Shown: positions 1-5,551, numbered from the stretch's first letter. The stretch is 5,784 nucleotides of DNA from CAYJAD01 sp964371225 (GCA_964371225.1 CAYJNA010000134.1:1-5784), one strand, 5' to 3'. Notes: generated by a model from the letters alone, not told the origin. Numbers and translations: made by a program.

Positions 1-48
1 GGCCTGTCACGCCGGAGGCCGAGGGTTCGAGTCCCTTCCGCTCCGCCA
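1..48 (+). tRNA. trnD: tRNA-Asp (GUC), 3' part, cut by window edge
   Basis: These 48 bases are identical to the last 48 bases of the complete tRNA-Asp at 110-186. They cover most of the anticodon arm with anticodon GTC at 6-8, the variable loop, the T arm with GGTTCGAGTCC, the acceptor 3' strand CCGCTCC and an encoded GCCA end. The 5' half lies outside the window. It is the first of two tandem copies separated by 61 bases, so the two are probably co-transcribed. The spacer carries small hairpins: AAAGTC/GACTTT (54-59 with 69-74), and ATTTCC/GGAAAT (93-98 with 103-108) just before the second tRNA. Confidence 0.95.
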
Positions 49-109
49 TTAAAAAAGTCCTTGCAAAAGACTTTAACTTTTGCTAAATATATATTTCCTA
101 ACGGAAATT

Positions 110-186
<77 letters not shown>

Positions 187-192
187 TATTTC

Positions 193-223
193 AAAAAAGC
201 CTGTATTCTGTACAGGCTTTTTT
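193..223 (+). terminator. Rho-independent terminator of the tRNA-Asp transcript
   Basis: A perfect 13-bp inverted repeat (AAAAAAGCCTGTA at 193-205 with TACAGGCTTTTTT at 211-223) encloses the loop TTCTG. It has an A-tract before and a T-tract after the GC core. It starts 7 bases after the second tRNA-Asp, so it ends the tRNA transcript and separates it from the operon at 418. Confidence 0.9.
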
Positions 224-311
224 ATTTGGCCAATGGCGATTTTTATAAAATGTTCTTTTAAGATTTCTGTACATTTTTTTGCATCGACTGAATAAGCGTT
301 TCTACTATGAT

Positions 312-343
312 GGCATGGCGTTCACACATTGACAAGCCATGCC
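312..343. repeat. 8-bp inverted repeat around the -35 of the operon promoter
   Basis: GGCATGGC (312-319) and GCCATGCC (336-343) are exact inverted copies separated by 16 bases. The right arm begins just after the TTGACA box at 329-334, so a protein bound to this dyad would cover the promoter. It could be an operator, a leftover terminator stem or chance. No repressor is encoded in the window. Confidence 0.45.
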
Positions 344-357
344 TTATTTTGTATGTT
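329..357 (+). promoter_or_regulatory. Predicted sigma-70-type promoter for the SxtJ-like/carbamoyltransferase operon
   Basis: A perfect -35 TTGACA (329-334) is followed after 17 bases by TATGTT (352-357), a 4/6 match to the -10 consensus with the key T, A and final T. Transcription would start near 363-365, leaving a 5' leader of about 55 bases that is AT-rich. The -10 is imperfect. A second AT-rich element, TATATAAC around 392-399, could act instead. Confidence 0.5.
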
Positions 358-417
358 CGCATAGTTTGTGGACTTGTTTTATTTATTTTTTTATATAACA
401 ACTAGTTAGAGAAAATT

Positions 418-801
418 ATGTTGCAACAAAAAATTACCCCTTTACAATGTCGTGATACCGCGCTTGCATTTGCTTTTATAGCTTTATTGGTGTGGTTTTT
501 CACAGAAAATGTGTATTGGGTTTATGGCTGTATGGGGCTTGTGCTTTTTGCCATGATTTGGCCTACCGGCATGACATATCCGGCGAAAGCTTGGTTTGGT
601 TTTTCCCATATACTTGGTACTTTTATGTCCAAAGTACTTTTAAGCATCATTTATGGCTGTATTTTAATGCCTGTATCCCTTGTGCGTCGTATGCTCTCTA
701 AAGATACCATGCGTATGCGCAGCTATAAAAATGGTGAAGGTTCTGCTTTTGTGGTGCGTGAGCACAATTTTACAAAAGATGATATAACGCATCCTTACTA
801 A
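418..801 (+). CDS. SxtJ-family small integral membrane protein
   Basis: This 127-residue protein has three hydrophobic segments at about residues 14-28, 32-48 and 66-88. A basic, charged C-terminal tail follows (RRMLSKDTMRMRSYKNGEG), with no catalytic motif. Length, layout and position directly before a DUF5989 gene and a carbamoyltransferase fit the SxtJ family, named after an unassigned gene of the saxitoxin cluster. The family's function is unknown; I infer a membrane partner or anchor for the carbamoyltransferase. The start at 418 has a weak ribosome site (AGAG at 408-411, 6 bases upstream). The stop at 799-801 lies 15 bases before the next gene, consistent with co-transcription from the promoter near 329-357. 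Family assignment comes from recognition plus context, not a search. Confidence 0.85.
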   Translation: MLQQKITPLQCRDTALAFAFIALLVWFFTENVYWVYGCMGLVLFAMIWPTGMTYPAKAWFGFSHILGTFMSKVLLSIIYGCILMPVSLVRRMLSKDTMRMRSYKNGEGSAFVVREHNFTKDDITHPY

Positions 802-816
802 ACTTTTGAGGTAAAT

Positions 817-966
817 ATGAACTTTTTTTCTGATGTATGGGGCTTTTTGAAGGTACGTAAAAAGTTTTGGCTTTTACCCCTTATTGTATCTTTATTGCTT
901 ATTGGTGCCTTGGTGGTCTTTACAAGCGGCTCTGCTGTTGCTCCCTTTATTTACACTTTATTTTAG
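817..966 (+). CDS. DUF5989-family (SxtK-like) 49-residue membrane protein
   Basis: This short ORF encodes 49 residues. It has an N-terminal amphipathic, basic stretch (VWGFLKVRKKFWLLP, residues 7-21), one transmembrane segment at about 19-36, and an ending GSAVAPFIYTLF. The pattern of a W/F-rich start, RKKFWLLP, a hydrophobic run and then a G-S-A-V-A-P-F-I-Y-T-L-F end is the hallmark of DUF5989 proteins, which sit beside SxtJ-type proteins and carbamoyltransferases. The biochemical role is unknown. It has a good ribosome site (GAGG at 808-811, 5 bases before ATG). It begins 15 bases after the SxtJ-like gene and ends 8 bases before the carbamoyltransferase ATG. It is easily missed because of its size and because the carbamoyltransferase frame stays open upstream across it. 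Confidence 0.9.
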   Translation: MNFFSDVWGFLKVRKKFWLLPLIVSLLLIGALVVFTSGSAVAPFIYTLF

Positions 967-974
967 AGCCTGCC

Positions 975-2855
975 ATGTCACAAGAAAAAATATATACATT
1001 AGGCATATCAGCCTATTATCATGATAGCGCCGCCGCACTTTTGTGTGATGGTGTCATCGTGGCTGCTGCCCATGAAGAACGTTTTACACGTAAAAAGCAT
1101 GACCCTGACTTTCCTGAAAAAGCCATTGCCTATGTGCTTGAAGAAGCGGGTATTGGTTTACAAGATGTGCATGGCATAGCTTTTTATGATAAGCCTTTCT
1201 TAAAATTTGAAAGATTGCTTGAAACATATCACGCTTTTGCCCCTCGTGGTTTAAAAAGTTTTCTTTTGTCCATGCCTGTATGGATTAAGGAAAAACTCTT
1301 TATGCGTACCATGCTGGAACGTGGTTTTGCACCTTTTTTACCAGAAGGCGCTAAATTACCACAATTATATTTTCCAGAGCACCATCTTTCTCATGCGGCG
1401 TCAGCTTTTTATCCTTCTCCCTTTGAAGATGCGGCCATTTTAACCGTGGACGGTGTAGGGGAGTGGGTTACTACATCCATTAATAAAGGTTGCGGCAAAG
1501 AAATTTCCACCTTACGCGAAATTCACTTTCCTCACTCCTTAGGCTTATTATACTCTGCTTTTACGGCCTATTGCGGTTTTAAAGTAAATAGTGGCGAATA
1601 TAAGCTTATGGGACTTGCTCCCTATGGGGATCCGCATAGCCAACGTACTAAGGAATTTGAACAAAAAATTCGTGAAAATCTTATTGAAATTCGCGAAGAT
1701 GGTTCCTATGTGCTTAATATGGACTACTTTTCCTACGCCACAGATGTACGTATGTATACGGAATCTCGCTGGCAACAGCTTTTTGGTCTTCCACCACGTA
1801 CGGCGGAATCTGAAGAGCTTGAGCAAGAATATATGGATTTGGCTCTTGCCATTCAAAAAGTAACAGAAGATATAGTTTTACGCCTTGCGCGCACAGCTCG
1901 TGAAGTAAGTGGCAGTAAAAATTTATGTCTTGCCGGTGGTGTGGCGCTCAACTGCGTAGCCAACGGGAAGCTTTTGGAAGAAAAAATCTTCGAACGTGTT
2001 TGGATTCAGCCAGCCTCCGGTGATGCCGGTGGTGCTTTAGGTGCAGCTTTGGCTTTGTGGCATATTGGCCTTGAAAAGCCGAGAACTCCAGCCAGTAGCC
2101 GAGATTCCATGCGTGGCTCATATCTTGGGCCAAGCTTTGATGCTGGGCAAATTGCACGCATGTGTAAAAAATTCCATGCACAAGGCACAGTATATGACGA
2201 TTTTCAAGAATTGTGTAATACCGTGGCCGATTTGCTCAATGATGGTAAGGTAGTGGGATGGTTCCAAGGCCGTATGGAATATGGCCCACGCGCCTTGGGT
2301 GGACGTTCCATTTTGGGTGATCCACGCAACCCTGAAATGCAGAAAAAACTTAATTTAAAGATTAAGTATCGTGAGGGTTTTAGACCCTTTGCTCCTTCTG
2401 TGTTGGAAGAATATACACAAGAATATTTTGCCATTAAGGATCAATCCCCCTATATGTTGGTGGTGGCTCCTGTGGCAGAAAAATATTGTCGTGAATTGCC
2501 AGCGGACTATACAAGTCTTCCTTTGTGGGAACGTTTGTACTGGCAGCGTTCTGATTTACCGGCCATAACGCACGTAGATTTATCTGCGCGTATTCAGTCT
2601 GTAAGCAAGGATACTAATCCTCGTTACTGGCAGCTCATTAGTGCTTTTAAAGAGCGTCATAATTGCCCCATGGTGGTGAACACCAGCTTTAACGTACGTG
2701 GTGAACCCATTGTATGTACACCGCAAGATGCTTACCTATGCTTTATGCGTACAGAAATGGACTATCTTGTATTGGGTGATATGGTGCTACGCAAAGAAGA
2801 TCAGCCTTCCTTAGGTGATGACCAAGATTGGCGTTCTTTATATGTGCTTGATTAA
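975..2855 (+). CDS. Carbamoyltransferase, NodU/CmcH/TobZ family
   Basis: This 626-residue protein has family-typical length for O-carbamoyltransferases, which move the carbamoyl group of carbamoyl phosphate to a hydroxyl through carbamoyl-adenylate in the cytoplasm. The N-terminal Kae1/TsaD-like ASKHA domain (about 1-370) shows GISAYYHDSAAAL (10-22), EHHLSHAASAF (135-145), VDGVGEW (158-164), GEYKLMGLAPYGD (207-219), LAGGVALNCVANGKL (319-333) and QPASGDAGGALGAAL (345-359). Candidate metal ligands are H136, H140, D159 and D350, with spacing close to that in TobZ. The C-terminal domain has GWFQGRMEYGPRALGGRSI (428-446) and NTSFNVRGEPIV (569-580). I chose ATG 975, just after the DUF5989 stop; the longer reading from 867 would overlap that gene with a non-family extension. 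The ribosome site is weak, suggesting translational coupling. The acceptor substrate cannot be read from the sequence. Confidence 0.95.
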   Translation: MSQEKIYTLGISAYYHDSAAALLCDGVIVAAAHEERFTRKKHDPDFPEKAIAYVLEEAGIGLQDVHGIAFYDKPFLKFERLLETYHAFAPRGLKSFLLSMPVWIKEKLFMRTMLERGFAPFLPEGAKLPQLYFPEHHLSHAASAFYPSPFEDAAILTVDGVGEWVTTSINKGCGKEISTLREIHFPHSLGLLYSAFTAYCGFKVNSGEYKLMGLAPYGDPHSQRTKEFEQKIRENLIEIREDGSYVLNMDYFSYATDVRMYTESRWQQLFGLPPRTAESEELEQEYMDLALAIQKVTEDIVLRLARTAREVSGSKNLCLAGGVALNCVANGKLLEEKIFERVWIQPASGDAGGALGAALALWHIGLEKPRTPASSRDSMRGSYLGPSFDAGQIARMCKKFHAQGTVYDDFQELCNTVADLLNDGKVVGWFQGRMEYGPRALGGRSILGDPRNPEMQKKLNLKIKYREGFRPFAPSVLEEYTQEYFAIKDQSPYMLVVAPVAEKYCRELPADYTSLPLWERLYWQRSDLPAITHVDLSARIQSVSKDTNPRYWQLISAFKERHNCPMVVNTSFNVRGEPIVCTPQDAYLCFMRTEMDYLVLGDMVLRKEDQPSLGDDQDWRSLYVLD

Positions 2856-2863
2856 TGCAAATA

Positions 2864-2895
2864 ATCTCATAATGTCCCAGAAGGGCTTTTGAGAT
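2864..2895 (+). repeat. Imperfect hairpin just downstream of the carbamoyltransferase
   Basis: ATCTCA (2864-2869) pairs with TGAGAT (2890-2895), with an inner CCC/GGG pair around AGAA. It has no T-tract, so it is not a classical terminator. It may protect the 3' end of the mRNA or be chance. Confidence 0.3.
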
Positions 2896-2914
2896 AGCAT
2901 TTAGAAAGATAAAT

Positions 2915-2948
2915 AAAAGGGAAGCGTGTTGACTGCTTCCCTTTTTTT
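2915..2948 (+). terminator. Rho-independent terminator of the carbamoyltransferase operon
   Basis: AAAAGGGAAGC (2915-2925) and GCTTCCCTTTT (2935-2945) form an 11-bp stem with a 9-base loop, followed by more T. It starts 60 bases after the stop codon. On the other strand the stem is followed by TTTTATTTAT, so it could also back up termination of the convergent hydrolase gene. Confidence 0.88.
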
Positions 2949-3034
2949 GTGCCTTTTGTTCTGCACAGATACATGTATTACATAAGCATAAAAATAAAAC
3001 TTAAAGGCACTTGTGTAGGATTCTTTTTATGAAA

Positions 3035-3056
3035 GGGAGCTTTTTTACAAGCTCCC
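3035..3056 (-). terminator. Terminator-like hairpin of the SGNH hydrolase gene
   Basis: GGGAGCTT (3035-3042) and AAGCTCCC (3049-3056) form a perfect 8-bp stem with a 6-base loop, 8 bases beyond the hydrolase stop codon on the - strand. The downstream T-tract on that strand is short (TTTC), so termination may be completed at the bidirectional hairpin at 2915-2945. Confidence 0.65.
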
Positions 3057-3064
3057 GTAAAGAA

Positions 3065-4240
3065 CTATTCTTGATTTTGCTTGCGTATATGTTCAGCAAG
3101 CTTTGTGGCTACAATATCAGTATTTAAAGGATTGGGATGCCCATCACCTACAATGCTGTATTTATCAATATTGTTGCTGAAATCCGGAAACCAAGCTTCC
3201 ATATCAAGTGTGGGTATGTCTTTGTTCATAAATTGAATTTTTTCCGCAAAGGGGCTGTGAGACACTGCCGGCCATACCAATAACTCTGATGTGTTTTGTG
3301 GATAGCGTTGTTGTAAAAGCTCAGCGCCTGTAAGCACAAGGGCGCGGAAAAGGTTCAAACGCTTTTCTTCTGAGTTTACAGTGCTAAAAAATTCAGAGAT
3401 GGGTTTGCGATAAAAACGATAAATGGCAGATTCTTTAATCCAAGAGAGGGAGCTATCTTCCCAAGGTAAAGGTGGCAACTGACCAAAGGTGCTAGTAAAC
3501 ACAGCCTTTCCGTCAACGACTTCGTAGTAGGGGCTATTTGCATTCCAATTGGACGCTCCAGCAATGCGGCGGGGATGATCTTCAATGCTAATGAAAAATG
3601 TTTGAATTTTATCATATTTTGAAAGATCAGGAAGGTCACCTTCAATGATTCCTAGCATATTATGGGTGCCGTAGCCAGAATATCCAAGGTTATATACCTG
3701 ATATTCATCGCCTAATATTTCACCAAGTTTCCATGGCATGGTGTCTTTATCATTAAGGCCATGCCCAAAGGTGAAAGAACAGCCCAAAAGAACTACGGCT
3801 GTTTTAGCATTGGGGTGCTGCGGTGTAATGCGTCTTCCGTCGGCATCAGAAGTATATGTTACATCATAAATAATATTATCGCCGCGAGAAGCGCGAACCT
3901 TAAACGTTTCATTGGGTAAAAGCTTATAGCCCACGCGTGGGTGCGGTTTGGAAAGGGGCTTTCCATCAAGCTCCACAGTTTTTAGTGTTGGGCCTGTAAT
4001 GGTGTACTTTTGCAATAAGATGTGGCTGTAGCCTTCAAAAATGGTTAGCGGAAGGGCTAGGGAAAAAAGTGTAATAAAAATATATTTAACAACTATTTGC
4101 TGTGTCATGATGGCGAGCAAAAGAATAGTGATGCTTAAAGCTAGGCCTGCCAGAAGAATTTTGACAGTGAAAGAGGGTAAGAAACAGATGACAATAAAGC
4201 TTATTGCAGCAAGGAGGCAATAAAGGGGAAGTTTACGCAT
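3065..4240 (-). CDS. Membrane-anchored SGNH/GDSL-family hydrolase (SxtL-like)
   Basis: This 391-residue protein has three N-terminal hydrophobic segments (about 5-22, 27-45 and 50-68), then a soluble domain. By the positive-inside rule (MRK start) the soluble part should face the periplasm. SGNH signatures are block I LLGCSFTFGHG (151-161) with nucleophile S155, NLGYSGYGT (184-192) as block II, and DGHPN (366-370) with catalytic D366/H368. The usual block III GxND is not evident; FFISIEDHPRR (215-225) may occupy that place. The family includes esterases, acetyltransferase-linked hydrolases and lipases, so the substrate is open. The start has AGGA 6 bases upstream. The gene faces the carbamoyltransferase operon, whose co-occurrence suggests a shared pathway, as with GDSL-type SxtL in saxitoxin clusters. 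A residual alternative is an unrelated envelope esterase. Confidence 0.85.
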   Translation of the reverse strand: MRKLPLYCLLAAISFIVICFLPSFTVKILLAGLALSITILLLAIMTQQIVVKYIFITLFSLALPLTIFEGYSHILLQKYTITGPTLKTVELDGKPLSKPHPRVGYKLLPNETFKVRASRGDNIIYDVTYTSDADGRRITPQHPNAKTAVVLLGCSFTFGHGLNDKDTMPWKLGEILGDEYQVYNLGYSGYGTHNMLGIIEGDLPDLSKYDKIQTFFISIEDHPRRIAGASNWNANSPYYEVVDGKAVFTSTFGQLPPLPWEDSSLSWIKESAIYRFYRKPISEFFSTVNSEEKRLNLFRALVLTGAELLQQRYPQNTSELLVWPAVSHSPFAEKIQFMNKDIPTLDMEAWFPDFSNNIDKYSIVGDGHPNPLNTDIVATKLAEHIRKQNQE

Positions 4241-4306
4241 GTGATTTCCTTATACGAGGGGTCAAAGTAATGGTGAAATGTAATGATAAAATATAACTAG
4301 GGCATG

Positions 4307-4336
4307 GTGTTAGCGCATAAAAGACTTCATTGTCAA
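4307..4336 (-). promoter_or_regulatory. Possible promoter of the SGNH hydrolase gene
   Basis: Read on the - strand, TTGACA (4336 to 4331) is a perfect -35 box. An 18-base spacer leads to TAACAC (4312 to 4307), a poor -10 (3/6). A leader of about 60 bases would precede the ATG at 4240. The -10 match is weak, so this is tentative. Confidence 0.3.
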
Positions 4337-4381
4337 TATTTTGCACCACGCAAGTATGTTTTACTAGGAAGTCTTTCCCTT

Positions 4382-4449
4382 TGTATAAAAAATATACATG
4401 TGCATATTTTTTATACAGGTTTTGAGCAAAGCTGTATAAAACCCATACA
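4382..4449. promoter_or_regulatory. Three TGTAT-N7-ATACA dyads, candidate enhancer sites for the sigma-54 promoter
   Basis: Three 17-bp sites share one architecture: TGTAT-N7-ATACA at 4382-4398, TGCAT-N7-ATACA at 4401-4417 and TGTAT-N7-ATACA at 4433-4449. The first two together form a larger palindrome whose outer 14-base arms (4382-4395 and 4404-4417) are perfect inverted copies. Site starts are 19 and 32 bases apart, roughly two and three helical turns. Site centres lie about 162, 143 and 111 bases upstream of the predicted start of the zraP-like gene. That is the usual range for binding sites of sigma-54 activators (NtrC/ZraR type). No activator gene is in the window. Confidence 0.6.
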
Positions 4450-4474
4450 GGTGTGCATTTTCTTCGCTCTGGTG

Positions 4475-4502
4475 TTAAAATATTTTTTAACTAATATTTT
4501 AA
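4475..4502. repeat. AT-rich 10-bp inverted repeat between enhancer-like sites and promoter
   Basis: TTAAAATATT (4475-4484) and AATATTTTAA (4493-4502) are perfect inverted copies around an 8-base spacer, centred about 63 bases upstream of the predicted start. It could be a bendable or IHF-type segment that helps looping, or another regulator site. It does not share the TGTAT half-site. Confidence 0.4.
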
Positions 4503-4525
4503 TGAGTTATGAATTTTGCAAACTT

Positions 4526-4541
4526 TGGCACGCCCCTTGCT
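4526..4541 (+). promoter_or_regulatory. Sigma-54 (RpoN) -24/-12 promoter of the zraP-like gene
   Basis: TGGCACG (4526-4532), four bases, then TTGCT (4537-4541) match the RpoN consensus TGGCACG-N4-TTGCW at every fixed position. The GG and GC doublets are 10 bases apart, as required. Transcription should begin near 4552, giving a leader of about 40 bases with AGGAG at 4581-4585. Sigma-54 control matches the known regulation of enterobacterial zraP by ZraSR, though the activator here is unknown. Confidence 0.9.
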
Positions 4542-4591
4542 ATAACCAAAGTACAGCATGCATGAGCGTGCGATTACATTAGGAGATCAAA

Positions 4592-5128
4592 ATGAAAAAA
4601 TTTACCATAGCAGTTCCTGTTTTAGCTTTAACCTTACTTGCTGGCGGTATTGTGGCAGCACCTTATGCACAATCTGCCGACGCACAAAAGAATCCACGTG
4701 CAGAAAAAGAAATTTCTCAAGCACAGCGTCAAGAAGCACGTAAAGCCATGGAAGCTTCACAGGCAAAGATGGAGCCATTACGCGCCGCCATGTTTGTAAA
4801 AAAACAAGAGTTACGCGCTTTGCAAAATGCGGCAAACCCTGATGTGGCTGCTGTGTCTGCTAAAGCCACAGAAATTACCACCTTACAGGCAAAAATGGCT
4901 GATGAAAAAAAGAATTTGGGTATGGCTTTAGATACAGCTTTAGGCCTTGAACCCGGCACCCACGCCATGCGTCACATGAAAAAATCCTGCGGTCATGATG
5001 GTGGATTTGCAGAAGGCTACGGACATGGCTCTGGCATGAAGCATGGTAAAGGCCATAAGTCAGATAGACAACATGGTGGCAAAGGCTCACACGATGGCAT
5101 GCATGGCGGTATGCACATGAGTAACTAA
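4592..5128 (+). CDS. zraP: ZraP/Spy/CpxP-like periplasmic metal-binding protein with His/Met-rich tail
   Basis: This 178-residue protein has a signal peptide (MKK start, hydrophobic run 6-23, cleavage likely within residues 26-29, APYAQSA). The central helical part (about 40-118) follows the ZraP pattern: a Q/A-rich opening (ISQAQRQEARKAM), LRAAMFVKKQELRAL (64-78), NPDVAAV and ITTLQAKMADEKKNL (95-109). The tail (121-178) is rich in Gly, His and Met, with His at 124, 128, 135, 145, 151, 155, 161, 167, 171 and 175, and a single Cys133. ZraP-type proteins are zinc-binding periplasmic chaperones. Zn is the expected ligand; Cu or Ni is possible given Met and His. The start is set by AGGAG 6 bases upstream. 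The gene is probably monocistronic, under the sigma-54 promoter at 4526-4541. No ZraSR-type two-component genes are in view. Confidence 0.85.
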   Translation: MKKFTIAVPVLALTLLAGGIVAAPYAQSADAQKNPRAEKEISQAQRQEARKAMEASQAKMEPLRAAMFVKKQELRALQNAANPDVAAVSAKATEITTLQAKMADEKKNLGMALDTALGLEPGTHAMRHMKKSCGHDGGFAEGYGHGSGMKHGKGHKSDRQHGGKGSHDGMHGGMHMSN

Positions 5129-5155
5129 AAACTGTACTGAAAAATTTGTAAACTT

Positions 5156-5320
5156 TATAATCCCAGACTGATAGCTTAAAGGCGTACATCCAACGCTTTA
5201 ATATATACGGCACGCGGTTTCCTCCCCGCTAGGCAATGTTACAAAACCCATAACCCTTCCTCTATACACATAGACACTCCTCTTGAGCCACCGAATTGTT
5301 CGGTGGCTCTTTGCTTTTTT
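5156..5320 (+). ncRNA. Candidate C/U-rich small RNA, or 3' UTR of the zraP-like gene
   Basis: A perfect -10 TATAAT lies at 5156-5161, but the -35 region (TGTACT, 5133-5138) is weak. An RNA starting near 5167 would run about 150 bases to the terminator at 5285-5320. It has no convincing ORF. It contains a bulged hairpin (TTAAAGGCG/CGCTTTAA, 5176-5201) and a GCGG/CCGC hairpin (5214-5217 with 5226-5229) whose loop TTTCCTCC carries CCTCC, complementary to Shine-Dalgarno sequences. Two more C/U stretches follow (CCCTTCCTCT 5254-5263, ACTCCTCTT 5276-5284). Alternatively this is simply the trailer of the upstream mRNA. Confidence 0.35.
5285..5320 (+). terminator. Strong Rho-independent terminator
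   Basis: GAGCCACCGAA (5285-5295) and TTCGGTGGCTC (5299-5309) form a perfect 11-bp stem with a 3-base loop, followed by TTTGCTTTTTT. It is 157 bases past the zraP-like stop codon, so it ends either that mRNA or a separate small RNA. Confidence 0.92.
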
Positions 5321-5418
5321 ATGCCTTTTTTCCTGCAAAGATGCATTTTAAAAAAAGATAATTTAACACAAAAGCATGAAGATAAGATTTAAAAAAACTT
5401 GTGCAGCACCCTTTTTTG

Positions 5419-5508
5419 GGCGCGAAGTTGGTCTTGTATGCACTACAAACGCGAAGCACTTGCAGCGCTTCTGATTGTTTGTAGTGCATACAAGACCAAC
5501 TTCGCGCC
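5419..5508. repeat. 90-bp inverted repeat with perfect 32-bp arms
   Basis: The arms at 5419-5450 and 5477-5508 are exact reverse complements over 32 bases, starting GGCGCGAAGTTGG and ending CCAACTTCGCGCC. A 26-base centre (5451-5476) contains a smaller GAAGC/GCTTC dyad (5453-5457 with 5467-5471). The arm is far longer than needed for a terminator, and no T-tract follows on either strand. Both strands stay open in some frames only because of the symmetry, so I do not call proteins here. It could be a mobile or REP-like dispersed element, a cruciform or structured RNA, or an inverted duplication. No clear flanking target duplication is visible. Confidence 0.92.
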
Positions 5509-5551
5509 AGAGCTTCGCGCCAGAGCTTCGCGCCAGAGCTTCGCGCCAGAG
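5500..5551. repeat. Four tandem 13-bp repeats (CTTCGCGCCAGAG)
   Basis: Exact copies of CTTCGCGCCAGAG lie at 5500-5512, 5513-5525, 5526-5538 and 5539-5551, followed by CTT of a broken fifth. The first nine bases of copy 1 are the outer end of the right arm of the 90-bp inverted repeat, so the array looks like slippage expansion from the arm edge. GCTTCGC occurs at the copy junctions (5512, 5525, 5538) and is complementary to GCGAAGC (5451-5457) in the centre of the inverted repeat, which allows alternative folds. Confidence 0.93.

Noticed and set aside
311..325. TGGCATGGCGTTCAC as a sigma-54 promoter for the first operon
   Set aside because: The -24 half resembles the consensus, but the required GC doublet is absent at the correct 10-base spacing (AC is found).
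867..974. 36-residue N-terminal extension of the carbamoyltransferase
   Set aside because: It overlaps the DUF5989 gene out of frame, is Cys-rich and unlike the family. ATG 975 gives the usual M-x-x-x-I-LGISAYYHDSAA-type start right after the upstream stop.
1548..1856. Antisense ORF inside the carbamoyltransferase gene
   Set aside because: It is a shadow of the coding frame on the opposite strand, without ribosome site or recognisable domain.
4304..4582. 92-residue ORF upstream of the zraP-like gene
   Set aside because: It runs through the dyad array and the sigma-54 promoter, has no ribosome site and reads as AT-rich intergenic translation.
5500..5551. Short CRISPR-like array
   Set aside because: The 13-bp units are directly adjacent with no spacers, and there are no cas genes.
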